Source of the DNA: VGPI01 sp964482845
GTDB lineage: Bacteria; Cloacimonadota; Cloacimonadia; Cloacimonadales; Cloacimonadaceae
DNA length: 34,007 nt
Assembly (NCBI GenBank): GCA_964482845.1
Contig: CAYZZE010000007.1
Coordinates: 1-34,007 of the forward strand
Direction of reading: 5' to 3'
The position numbers and the translations under genes were made by a program. The stretch's first letter is position 1. Each line of letters opens with the position of its first letter. Below are positions 6,825 through 15,069 of this stretch, piece by piece. Below the pieces are notes generated by a model. That model had not been told where the DNA came from. It was given only the letters and a program-made list of their open reading frames with translations, and ran no database searches.

Positions 6825-8872
6825 ACAATCCCGCTTTCCGCTCCGGGCGGATGGGTGGACAAAGGGATCCTGACCGTGAAGGTGCTGCCTGCGCCGGGTT
6901 TGCTCATTACGCTGAGCGATCCATGATGCATCGCGACAAATTCCCGGCAGATGATCAGTCCCAGACCGGTTCCTTTCTTATCGTCCATCCCCGGGCTGGA
7001 TCTGCCGAGTTGAAGGTCGATCTGGAATAGTTTTTCCATCTGTTCCGGATGCATCCCTTCGCCTTGATCGATAACACGAAGGATCAAATCGTCCTGCTCA
7101 AGCACTCCTTCGATCTTTACCACCCCATGAGGATGAGAATATCTGATGGCATTGGAAAGCAGATTCCTCAGAATAGTCCTTACCAGATTGCCATCCAGAT
7201 TGACCTGGTGCAAGTGTTCCACCGCTGTTTCCAATCTGACCTTCTTCTGAAGAGCGCTCAATTGATGCGAAGCAACGCATTCTTCGACGAGCACGTTTAT
7301 GTCAGTAAGCGCCGGATCAAATCTGATCCCATCGGTCTGCGTCTGCGACCAGACCAAAAGGTTTTGCAACATGTCATGCGTATGCTTGGCGGAATTGGCG
7401 ATGATCTCGCTATATGTCTCCAATTCATCCCAACTGAGGTTCCGACAACTATGATGGATCATCTCGGCAAAACCAAAAATGCCGAGAAAAGGACTCTTGA
7501 GATCGTGGGCGATGATCGAAAAGAACTTGTCTTTGGTAGAATTCAATGCCTTCAATTCGGCGGTCGTGCGCTCCAGTTCCTTCTGCGCAATTATCCGTTC
7601 CGTGATATCGATGGCTATTTGCAAATGTGCCTGATTGCCATCGACCCAGTCGATCAGTGAACTGGTGGTAAGATACCAGCGACCGCTGATCGGGAACTCG
7701 ATCTGTCGGGTTAAGACCGGCACATCCGATGTCAGCAAAGCATTTACCGGACATTTCTCACAAGGCGCCGTCTTGTCCACATGGCACTTCTCATAACAGA
7801 TCTCGCCCTCCACATTTCCATACACTCCCTTGGCATAGTCGTTCATAAACAAGATACGGTGCGTCTTCAGTGACACTACCAGGATGATCGCCGGGATATT
7901 GTTCATTACTTTCTCGATGATGCTATGCGCTGTTTGCAATTGCTTATACAAGGCACGGGTGGTCTTGTCCGAGCGAACATACTCGCTGATATTTTGCGAA
8001 TGAACCGATACGCCAGTGATCACTCCTTCCGTGTAAACCGGTGCGATGAAGAACTTGCGGTAGTCATATTCCGTGTATTCGGAACACTCGATCAGATGCA
8101 AGACATCACCCTCGAAGGCGCATTTGTACAAACGACCCCAATGCTTCTCAAGATACGGGGGCACATCACTTAATACCTTGTGACCAACATCTATCTCCCG
8201 TTGATCAATGCGCTCAAATTCTGCCTTTGCCTGCCGGTTCAATGCGGTCAACCGCAGATCTCTGTCCACTGCCCAGATCTGATCTTCGGAATTATCGATC
8301 AGGGCTTGCAGATATGACCTCTGCTGACGGATCATGGTCTCACAGTGCCAACGCTTGATCACCAAGGCAAAAAACTCGCAGATATGCCGCAGGATGTCGA
8401 TGTCTTCATCTTCGTAGTCGCGAGCGCCATTGCCCAAGGTGATCACCCCTGCCACTATCCCGTCCAGATGCACCGGCACAGAGATCAGATTTCGCACCGG
8501 AATATGGTCGGGACGAAAACCCATGTAAGACGGATGAGATCGCGGATCATTGGTATAAAATGCCTCCCCGGTATTTACCGCATATCCACGTAAACCGGGA
8601 TAAGAACCATCGCCCTGAGGAGCTATGCGAGGTTGATAATAAACGGGATCGCTGCCATCCTGTGCTCTCCTTTTGTAATATACCACCAATTCCCGCGTCG
8701 CAGGATCGATCATGGCAATGTAACCATCCTGGCTCTCAGTATGGCGTTTGGCGTGATCCACGATGATAGCACAGATCTCCCGATAGTCCAGTTCCGCTTC
8801 GGCAAGACGGCTAAGTATGTGAAATAGATTGTGTTCCAGTTCTTGTAAACTTTTACGGATGCTCAATTCCAT
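6821..8872 (-). CDS. GAF/PAS sensor histidine kinase (soluble)
   Basis: A 683-residue kinase without evident membrane segments. In order: GAF domain (about 15-175), PAS (about 185-300), a second PAS (about 315-430), HisKA with H456 (FSIIAHDLKSPF) and HATPase with N574 (LLSNAIRYSHP), DQGEGM and GTGLGLIICREF. It should autophosphorylate on H456 and pass phosphate to a separate response regulator; no receiver is attached. The second PAS holds a cysteine cluster, C359, C363, C371 and C374 (CYEKCHVDKTAPCEKCPVN), a known variant that suggests metal or redox sensing. AGGAG touches the ATG at 8872, which is too close; the in-frame TTG at 8866 is better spaced, so the true start could be two codons later. 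The only free response regulator in the window is at 15535-15900. Confidence 0.93.
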   Translation of the reverse strand: MELSIRKSLQELEHNLFHILSRLAEAELDYREICAIIVDHAKRHTESQDGYIAMIDPATRELVVYYKRRAQDGSDPVYYQPRIAPQGDGSYPGLRGYAVNTGEAFYTNDPRSHPSYMGFRPDHIPVRNLISVPVHLDGIVAGVITLGNGARDYEDEDIDILRHICEFFALVIKRWHCETMIRQQRSYLQALIDNSEDQIWAVDRDLRLTALNRQAKAEFERIDQREIDVGHKVLSDVPPYLEKHWGRLYKCAFEGDVLHLIECSEYTEYDYRKFFIAPVYTEGVITGVSVHSQNISEYVRSDKTTRALYKQLQTAHSIIEKVMNNIPAIILVVSLKTHRILFMNDYAKGVYGNVEGEICYEKCHVDKTAPCEKCPVNALLTSDVPVLTRQIEFPISGRWYLTTSSLIDWVDGNQAHLQIAIDITERIIAQKELERTTAELKALNSTKDKFFSIIAHDLKSPFLGIFGFAEMIHHSCRNLSWDELETYSEIIANSAKHTHDMLQNLLVWSQTQTDGIRFDPALTDINVLVEECVASHQLSALQKKVRLETAVEHLHQVNLDGNLVRTILRNLLSNAIRYSHPHGVVKIEGVLEQDDLILRVIDQGEGMHPEQMEKLFQIDLQLGRSSPGMDDKKGTGLGLIICREFVAMHHGSLSVMSKPGAGSTFTVRIPLSTHPPGAESGIV

Positions 8873-8916
8873 CTCCTAAAACATGAATTCCTTCTGGATG
8901 TCATAACTTAGTTTTT

Positions 8917-8922
8917 TGTCAA
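8917..8922 (-). promoter_or_regulatory. Possible -35 box (TTGACA) for the histidine kinase
   Basis: TTGACA on the minus strand lies about 45 nt upstream of the kinase start. No good TATAAT follows at 16-18 bp, so this is a weak candidate. Confidence 0.25.
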
Positions 8923-8945
8923 TAGATTTTTCCTGTCTGAGACCG

Positions 8946-9016
8946 TTGACTATTTTGGGGTGTTGTTCTTACGGTTATATATTGACTATTTGCCGGATAA
9001 GATCCGTTGTTCTTAC
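8946..9016. repeat. Imperfect direct duplication
   Basis: Two blocks each start with TTGACTATTT (8946-8955, 8982-8991) and contain GTTGTTCTTAC (8962-8972, 9006-9016), with unlike sequence between the two shared words. It looks like a decayed duplication of about 36-44 bp. Function is unknown. Confidence 0.6.
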
Positions 9017-9077
9017 AGCGCCACCAAGATGTTAGGCGGAGACTCCAGTCACCGTTCAGAACGCCACCGAGGATCAA

Positions 9078-9140
9078 CCAGCGAGGGAATCAGGACTATT
9101 TTTAGGGACTTTTAGTCCGGGAGAAATCCCCTCTCGCTGG
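9078..9140. repeat. 63-bp imperfect palindrome
   Basis: The outer arms CCAGCGAG (9078-9085) and CTCGCTGG (9133-9140) are perfect, and the inner arms GGACTA (9093-9098) and TAGTCC (9113-9118) are nested inside them. There is no T-run after either arm, so it is not a standard terminator. It could be a REP-like intergenic element or an RNA hairpin. Confidence 0.6.
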
Positions 9141-9184
9141 ACAGGGATCCTTCTATTATAAAGCTGGCAGAATGTCTCACGTTC

Positions 9185-9265
9185 GGACTGAAGTCCTCAA
9201 AATGTCCAAAGACACGGAAGGAATATGTATGCCCTCACGATCAGAAACGGTGGTTGAAACCACCG
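9185..9265. repeat. Two short perfect dyads with GA centres
   Basis: GGACT-GA-AGTCC lies at 9185-9196 and CGGTGGTT-GA-AACCACCG at 9248-9265. Both have a two-base GA centre. They could form tight hairpins or be protein sites; neither is followed by a T-run. Confidence 0.5.
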
Positions 9266-9535
9266 CCTTACATCTGATGATGTTGGAAAACTCATCATAA
9301 TCACTAAAGACGCTGGAAAACTTATGATCTGGCTTTCTCGCGATCTCAATCCCTGGTAAAATCAATATGTAAAATGGTCTCCATCCGTGTTTCCGCAGCT
9401 CCCGATCCCCGATGGGTTCGGCTATATGCTCATCTTTTTAATCAGTTATGCCACCATAACCCGGGCAATCTGATGACAGATCAGATCGTGGGATCGCCTG
9501 TCTTGGGGCTTGCCATCATTCCGTCCATCCTGCTT

Positions 9536-9616
9536 CCTCCTTACTTGATAACCTTAGTATAACCTTACGGTCGTAAGGTTATACTAAGGTTATACTAAGG
9601 TTATCAAGCAAGGAGG
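9536..9616. repeat. 81-bp palindromic element, copy A
   Basis: A perfect inner palindrome at 9548-9593 has 22-bp arms (ATAACCTTAGTATAACCTTACG and its complement) around GT. It is built from the 11-bp word AGTATAACCTT; the right side has one extra unit. Outer 18-bp arms (CCTCCTTACTTGATAACC against GGTTATCAAGCAAGGAGG) match with one mismatch. Copy B at 20061-20141 has the same length and differs at three bases, all in the left outer arm. The flanks of the two copies are unrelated, so it behaves like a dispersed small palindromic (REP/MITE-like) element. No target-site duplication is evident and no transposase is nearby. Confidence 0.85.
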
Positions 9617-9924
9617 AGGCTACTCTCTCCTGATAGTTTCCGGGTTTTGGGTGACAACATAAATGGCCAAGTGACCTTATCATCCTGATAATAGTGCAAT
9701 TATGCGCCATAAAACGGGTAACGTATGACAGAATATAGCAATTGGGACAATCCTACCGGATATCTGTGAAACCTCGATCAACGGGTCAATTCTTGACCGG
9801 TGAGTTTCCTTGAAGTGGATAATGAGCGCCAGCCATAAAAAAAGCAATTGTTTGTCTAAAGGCGGCAATGTTTTGATCAATAGAAACTTATCAACGTAGC
9901 GGCCATAAGATGCAAACAAAGATA

Positions 9925-9953
9925 TTGACATAATGTCTGTGAGGAATCACAAT
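9925..9953 (+). promoter_or_regulatory. Promoter of the BMP/histidine-kinase pair
   Basis: TTGACA (9925-9930) and CACAAT (9948-9953) are spaced by 17 bp, and the ATG at 9978 follows about 25 nt later. A dyad GACAT-A-ATGTC (9927-9937) overlaps the -35 box and could be an operator. Its position supports the 9978 start over upstream in-frame starts. Confidence 0.5.
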
Positions 9954-9977
9954 GGCGCGAGGACGAGGAGTTGGACG

Positions 9978-10970
9978 ATGAGAAGAATAATTATACTGAT
10001 AATTGCATTGATCATAGTCGCTTACATGGGATACGTGTTCTTTTTTTCGGGGACATACATGGGCAGAGCCGCTCAACGTTCGCCTTACAAAGTGCTAATG
10101 CTGCTCCCTGGCAGTATTGACGATGGGAGTTGGAACCAGGTCGGTTTTGAGGCGCTGCGAAGGATAGGCAAGGAGAAGAAGATCGATGTTGTTTATCGTG
10201 AAAATGTCACTTTTGAAAATGGGACGAAGATTCTGCGGGAGTTTATCAATGACAAATCGCTCTTTGTGATCGGCTGGGGTGGAGAATTTAGGGAACTGCT
10301 GGAAGGCCTGGCATTGCAATACCCGGCATACAAATTCGCCATCACTGGCTCTTATCCCGGAAACGGGAAGAACTTTGGCTGCCTTTCCTTACGAAACGGA
10401 GCATACTATCTCGCCGGAGCCCTGGCAGCCCTGAAGAACAAAAGCGGCAAGATCGGCGCGATCATCGGAGAAGAACTTCCACATACCAAGCGGGAGTTTA
10501 ATGCCTTTAAGCAAGGAGCACTATCCATCCGCCCGGATTTGCAGGTAAGCGTGAATTATCTGGGAACCTGGGAGGACAGTTTGAAAGCGACCGGCGCAGC
10601 AGAAAATATGATCATGAATGCTTACGATGTGATCTTGGTAAATGCCGACCGCGCCGGACTTCCGGTACACAAAATGATGGAACGGGAAGGCAGATATACG
10701 ATCGGAGTGGTAAACGATGCGGCATCTCTGGCGCCAAGGGCAGTATTGACCAGCCTAATGATCAACGCTGAAGTGCTGTTGCGGAAAGGTATCGAACTCT
10801 TTATCCAGGGACGCTGGGAAGGCAAAATGTATCGCTATGGCTTGATCGATGGTGCGACCTACCTGACCGAATTCAATCCTGTTGTTGACCAGAAACAACG
10901 AGAGACGCTCGACCGGATTCGCACTGATCTGATCACTCAAAGAATCCTTATTGACGGACAAACTGAATAG
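9978..10970 (+). CDS. BMP/PnrA-family substrate-binding protein, membrane-anchored
   Basis: A 330-residue periplasmic-binding-protein fold of the BMP/PnrA/Med family, whose characterised members bind purine nucleosides. Family signs are KVLMLLPGSIDDGSWNQVGFEALRRI, LFVIGWGGEFRELLEGLALQYPAYKFAITG, LSLRNGAYYLAGALAAL and KSGKIGAIIGE. The N-terminus (MRRIIILIIALIIVAYMGYVFFF) is a membrane segment without a lipobox cysteine, so it is probably anchored by an uncleaved helix, unlike the usual lipoprotein form. The ATG at 9978 has GAGGAG about 7 nt upstream and a promoter just before it. No ABC permease or ATPase gene is nearby; instead a transmembrane histidine kinase follows 6 nt later. That favours a sensing role over transport, though this is inference. 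Confidence 0.85.
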   Translation: MRRIIILIIALIIVAYMGYVFFFSGTYMGRAAQRSPYKVLMLLPGSIDDGSWNQVGFEALRRIGKEKKIDVVYRENVTFENGTKILREFINDKSLFVIGWGGEFRELLEGLALQYPAYKFAITGSYPGNGKNFGCLSLRNGAYYLAGALAALKNKSGKIGAIIGEELPHTKREFNAFKQGALSIRPDLQVSVNYLGTWEDSLKATGAAENMIMNAYDVILVNADRAGLPVHKMMEREGRYTIGVVNDAASLAPRAVLTSLMINAEVLLRKGIELFIQGRWEGKMYRYGLIDGATYLTEFNPVVDQKQRETLDRIRTDLITQRILIDGQTE

Positions 10971-10976
10971 GGATAA

Positions 10977-13900
10977 ATGAAGCGAAAGAACTCACTGAAG
11001 CGTGATCTGAAACGTCACATCACGGCGATCGCCTTATTCAGCGTAATTTTCTCCACACTGGTCATAACGATCTTTTATGGTCAGCACCTGTGGCGGCAAT
11101 TGCGTTCCGAGCAGGTGTATTATACGAACTACACTGCCTCGAAGATCGACAATTGGTTTCAGGAACACCTGGTGAAATTGCTCTTTGTATCGCAATTCAG
11201 TGACCTGGTCAACGAAACCGGCGGTTATCGGCAGAAGGCTTTGAATTCCACCGTGGAGAGTTATACTGCATTCAGCAATATCTTTATCACTGATGCTGCG
11301 GGAAATGTCGTTGCCGGCCAGAATCGTTTGTTTGACCCACAGTATCAGTATCAGTTATCCAGAATCAATCTTGGGGTCGTCACCAAAAACGGCGAGGAGT
11401 TTATCGGAACACCGGAATGGATAAGACAGATCGATGAATTCCAAATGCCGGTGGCTTATCCCTTGCGGGACGGATCGGGCAGGATCAATGGCGCCTTGTG
11501 TGCCCATCTCGATCTGAACTATCTGGACTACATCATCAATTCCATTGATTATGGCAGAACCGGTTTTGGCTTTATCATCAGTCCGCAAAACCTCGTGATC
11601 ATGCATAATGCGCCTATCGAGACCGAATCTATCCAACCGGAACGCAATTTATTTCTGGAACTGGTGGACAGCCCCAGTCAGTTTCATTACACCTCCGGCC
11701 TGACCGGACAGAAAGTAATGGCAACCTATCAAAACCTGGAGACGGTGAACTGGTTTTTGGTGATCAATCACCCCTTGAAAGATCTGCTGCGGGACCTGTA
11801 TCAGGTCATCGTCCTGATCATCGGCAGTGGGATCATAGCACTGCTACTGGGGATGGAATTGGCTATACGCTATATCAAAAAGATCGATGAGCCCCTGCAA
11901 AAACTCACCCAGGCGGCATCCTCAATCGCCTCCGGAGACCTGACGACTAGCATCGTGGTGGAACAGGAAAACGAATTGCAAGATCTGGCTCGGGCATTTA
12001 ACTATACTACCAGCCAGATGCGATTGTTGTTTGACGGTCTGGACAAACGCTGCTCGTTTGAAAGCATGCTGGGCAAGATAACACGCAGGATCATAAGTAC
12101 TCGCTTGGATATGAGTGCGGAATTGACCAACGAACTCCTGGGTGATGTCGGTCAGTACCTGGCGGCTTCCCGCTCTTCGATACATCTCTATAATAATACG
12201 CAGAAAACTTTTCATTGTCACTGTATTTGGCACCAAGATGATAAGCGCACCCCAAAGTCGCATGCTCCGCAAAACATCGATACCAAAATCTATCCCAATG
12301 TTATGCCCCTTTTGAAAAGCAACCAGGTATTGGTATTTGACCTTGATGACAGCAACAAGACACTGGGAGACACCTTTCCCAAAGCGGCATTGACTTCTGA
12401 AGCCAGTGCCACTGTATTAAAAGAAACCCCCTTCTACCGTGATATGCAGGCACAAGGACTGAGACATCTGGTTATAATGCCCATCCGAGATGAGGATGAA
12501 TTGATCGGTTTGATCAGTTTTTGCTTTGATAAATATGCTGGCGAACTATCCTTGCCGGACACAGATTCGCTGGATACAATCCACAATATCCTTGTCTCTG
12601 CTTTCATCTATATCCGGAAACGGATGCACTTTAGGGAAGACCACGAACGGCTCAAGGCAACGCTGTATGGTATCGGCGATGCTGTGATCGCCACTGATGC
12701 CATCGGAATTATCAGTCTGATCAATCCCGTTGCCTGCAGAATGACCGGATGGAACGAGAAAGACGCCATCGGAATGCCTTTTGACCATGTATTCAAGATC
12801 GCTGATATTGATTCCCGCCAGCCCAAACAAGCGGATTTCATCACCAATCTCCAATATGATATAACCTATTGCCGGGAAGAAATGACCATCCTGCACAGCA
12901 AGAACGGATTTGAGTATTACATCAGCTACAGCGCCGCCCGCATCAACAATATCTATGGTAAAATGGCGGGAGCGGTCATCGTGTTCCGCGACGAGACCCA
13001 AAACTATCTGCGGGATAAGGAACAGGTCAAACTGCAACGATTGGAAGCGGTCAGTTTGCTGGCTGCCGGTATCGCCCATGACTTTAATAATCTGCTCACT
13101 ACCATCCTGGGCAATATCTCACTCGCATTACAATTGCTTCCCGCTCAATCAGAAGTGGTGGATATACTGCGCTCAGCCGAGATCTCGACTGAGAAAGGCA
13201 GAGATATTACCAAACAACTATTGGTCTACGCCAAAGGCGGAAGCCCCGAAAGGAAGATCTCCTCGATCGTCAATCTGACGGATGATACGCTGGGTTTTCT
13301 CCTACAGGGGTCAAGAATAAAAGTAACCAAAGATATCCCTTCCTCCACCTGGAAGGTGAATATGGCACCCGGCGTGTATAACCAGATCATCTCCAATGTC
13401 ATCATCAATGCCCGACAGGCAATGAGCACCAATGGACACCTCCAGGTAACAGCGGAAAATATCTCATTGGATTTTGGCAGCCCCCTGCCTCTGAGCCCCG
13501 GAAGCTATGTCCTGCTTAGCATCACCGATGACGGCGAAGGCATCGATCCCGCCATTCTGCCCAAGATATTCGACCCTTATGTCACCACCAAAAACACCGG
13601 CACGGGATTGGGCTTGACCTCTGCCTTTGCCTTGCTGCAAAAGCATGGCGGTTATATCACCATAACCTCGGAACCGGGTGTAGGAACTACCGCAAAGATC
13701 TATTTTCAGGCAGCAGATGAGATCGCTTATTCACAGGATGATGAAACCGGTCTCGCCGAAAACAGGAGTAAAAGAATTCTCGTCTTCGAGAGCGAGCCCT
13801 CTCTTCAAAACCTGTTCAAAAAGGTATTAAGCGTTAAGGATACTTCGGTGGATGTGTCTGCCAGTTTGGTGGAAACACTGGAGTGGTTCAAAACGGCTCT

Positions 13901-14144
13901 GGAAGAAAACCGCCCTTATGATTGCTTTATCCTTGATATTGACATTCTAAACAGGGAATACCTCCAGACCGTGGTCAATGAGATCAAAGTCCTGTGCCGC
14001 AGAGTGATCCTGATCCTTGCCTGTGAATTTGTCGCACCTTCCATCGAGACCGATCTCAAGAACGTGGGATTTGATGAGGTAATAGTCAAGCCATTTCACG
14101 TCTCAGACCTGCGCAAACTGATCAGAAGACGCACCTCCGGCTGA
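10977..14144 (+). CDS. Transmembrane hybrid histidine kinase (Cache-HAMP-GAF-PAS-HisKA-HATPase-REC)
   Basis: A 1055-residue sensor kinase. A first membrane helix (about 14-35) and a second (about 275-297) bracket a periplasmic dCache-like domain. Then come HAMP (about 298-350), a GAF-like domain (about 360-545), PAS (about 555-680), HisKA with H701 (AAGIAHDFNNLL, the NtrB-like form), and HATPase with N811 (NVIINARQAM), DDGEGIDP and GTGLGLTSAFALLQKHGG. The C-terminal receiver (about 932-1050) keeps D987 (FILDIDI) and K1038 (VKPF), but the acidic pocket reads E938-S-E940 instead of the usual DD and the beta-4 Thr/Ser is Ala, so phosphotransfer may be altered. It lies 6 nt after the BMP-type gene and is presumably co-transcribed and ligand-coupled. 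No DNA-binding response regulator follows. The SD is weak. Confidence 0.93.
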   Translation: MKRKNSLKRDLKRHITAIALFSVIFSTLVITIFYGQHLWRQLRSEQVYYTNYTASKIDNWFQEHLVKLLFVSQFSDLVNETGGYRQKALNSTVESYTAFSNIFITDAAGNVVAGQNRLFDPQYQYQLSRINLGVVTKNGEEFIGTPEWIRQIDEFQMPVAYPLRDGSGRINGALCAHLDLNYLDYIINSIDYGRTGFGFIISPQNLVIMHNAPIETESIQPERNLFLELVDSPSQFHYTSGLTGQKVMATYQNLETVNWFLVINHPLKDLLRDLYQVIVLIIGSGIIALLLGMELAIRYIKKIDEPLQKLTQAASSIASGDLTTSIVVEQENELQDLARAFNYTTSQMRLLFDGLDKRCSFESMLGKITRRIISTRLDMSAELTNELLGDVGQYLAASRSSIHLYNNTQKTFHCHCIWHQDDKRTPKSHAPQNIDTKIYPNVMPLLKSNQVLVFDLDDSNKTLGDTFPKAALTSEASATVLKETPFYRDMQAQGLRHLVIMPIRDEDELIGLISFCFDKYAGELSLPDTDSLDTIHNILVSAFIYIRKRMHFREDHERLKATLYGIGDAVIATDAIGIISLINPVACRMTGWNEKDAIGMPFDHVFKIADIDSRQPKQADFITNLQYDITYCREEMTILHSKNGFEYYISYSAARINNIYGKMAGAVIVFRDETQNYLRDKEQVKLQRLEAVSLLAAGIAHDFNNLLTTILGNISLALQLLPAQSEVVDILRSAEISTEKGRDITKQLLVYAKGGSPERKISSIVNLTDDTLGFLLQGSRIKVTKDIPSSTWKVNMAPGVYNQIISNVIINARQAMSTNGHLQVTAENISLDFGSPLPLSPGSYVLLSITDDGEGIDPAILPKIFDPYVTTKNTGTGLGLTSAFALLQKHGGYITITSEPGVGTTAKIYFQAADEIAYSQDDETGLAENRSKRILVFESEPSLQNLFKKVLSVKDTSVDVSASLVETLEWFKTALEENRPYDCFILDIDILNREYLQTVVNEIKVLCRRVILILACEFVAPSIETDLKNVGFDEVIVKPFHVSDLRKLIRRRTSG

Positions 14145-14176
14145 ACGGTCATATCAAGGCAAGCGATCGTATCGCC

Positions 14177-15010
14177 CTAATTGACCGAGATGAAGTAGCC
14201 GGTCTGGGAGAATGACTTGCTGTCACCAAAACTCAACCGGTAAGTGCCTGCCCCGGCGTTAAAATTAAGCGTTACCCGAAACGTATTCCCCTCTTTCCAT
14301 TCCACCTGGACTGGTTCAAAACCCTTGACGAAGACATTCTCGCTGATAAAGAAGGGCTTTTCCGGATCGGGATAGATCAGGTAGGCGTTGAATGCACTTC
14401 TTCTGATATCGTACAAGTATTGCAGATCAAGGGTGAAGGCTGCGCTTTCACGGACTCGATGTGGAATGGTGGTCAACAATCTGACAATCGGTTTGGCAAA
14501 GTTTTGCGTGGCATATATGACCTGGTTATCAAATGCGATACCTATTCCGGCATGAGTATAGTCCTCACTCAGGATATTGGCGCGGTGACCGGGAGAATTC
14601 ATCCATCCTTGAACAAAAGTTTGAGCGACATTGGCATCGAAAGCGCCGCTCTGCTTGGCAATATTTTCGCCGATACTGGAATAGATAAGGGCGGGGTATA
14701 ATTCATCCATCCGGTCTGCCACTTCCCTGCCATCTTGATCCCGATGCGCAAAGAAATCATGCTTGAGCATATTCCGGCTATGAAAAAGTGCTAGTTCATC
14801 CAATTCCTTTAGGTTCCTCAGCGGCGGCAGATTATGTTCTGCTCGCTGTTGATTGATCAGATCAAAGATTTCCACTTCGATCTGGTTTTTGTTGTAGGTG
14901 CAGGACAGGCATGGAGCCAGTATGACTAAGGCGATAAAGAATAACAAGATCCTTGGTACAGGATACCTCCGTGATTCAGGTTTGCGCACCCGTCCCAATC
15001 TAACTGACAT
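14177..15010 (-). CDS. CAP-domain (SCP/YkwD-like) lipoprotein
   Basis: A secreted CAP-superfamily protein. The domain shows as IFDLINQQRAEHNLPPL, ELALFHSRNMLKHDFFAHR, IGENIAKQSGA, FVQGWMNSPGHRANILSEDY and THAGIGIAF, the typical bacterial YkwD-type pattern. The hydrophobic stretch LLFFIALVILAPCLSC ends in a lipobox cysteine, so it is probably a lipoprotein. A beta-rich C-terminal domain of ~90 residues follows. The start is uncertain: ATG 15010 lacks an SD, while a TTG at 15073 has GGGGAG upstream and overlaps the previous stop (TTGA), giving 298 residues but an unusually long tail before the signal segment. Bacterial CAP proteins have no single known function. It is the last gene of the operon starting near 18560. 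Confidence 0.85.
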   Translation of the reverse strand: MSVRLGRVRKPESRRYPVPRILLFFIALVILAPCLSCTYNKNQIEVEIFDLINQQRAEHNLPPLRNLKELDELALFHSRNMLKHDFFAHRDQDGREVADRMDELYPALIYSSIGENIAKQSGAFDANVAQTFVQGWMNSPGHRANILSEDYTHAGIGIAFDNQVIYATQNFAKPIVRLLTTIPHRVRESAAFTLDLQYLYDIRRSAFNAYLIYPDPEKPFFISENVFVKGFEPVQVEWKEGNTFRVTLNFNAGAGTYRLSFGDSKSFSQTGYFISVN

Positions 15011-15069
15011 GTGAGATTTTGCGTGACGGTAAGGAGAATTAACCTCTGACGTATGAAACGCCCGCAGCC

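Larger units (their letters stand above)
8873..9977. other. Long non-coding region with dyads and an 81-bp palindrome
   Basis: About 1.1 kb separates two divergently transcribed signalling genes. Short ORFs here (for example 9177-9365 -, 9374-9562 +, 9680-9931 -) have no good SD or recognisable protein features. The region holds an imperfect duplication (8946-9016), a 63-bp dyad (9078-9140), two small perfect dyads (9185-9196, 9248-9265), the 81-bp element (9536-9616), and small dyads at 9677-9691 (TTATCA-TCC-TGATAA) and 9784-9798 (GGTCAA-TTC-TTGACC). A promoter for the BMP-type gene is at its right end. Confidence 0.7.

Noticed and set aside
9374..9562. Small + strand ORF ending PPYLITLV
   Set aside because: The same ending (PPCFITLV) occurs in the ORF at 19866-20087 only because both run into the 81-bp palindrome; neither has an SD or protein-like features.
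9536..9616. Rho-independent terminator
   Set aside because: No T-run follows the palindrome on either strand and no gene ends nearby.
9680..9931. 83-residue minus-strand ORF
   Set aside because: No SD, and its start overlaps the BMP promoter; no family features.
14145..14176. Terminator between the convergent kinase and CAP genes
   Set aside because: GCGAT-CGT-ATCGC is a small hairpin but has no T-run on either strand.
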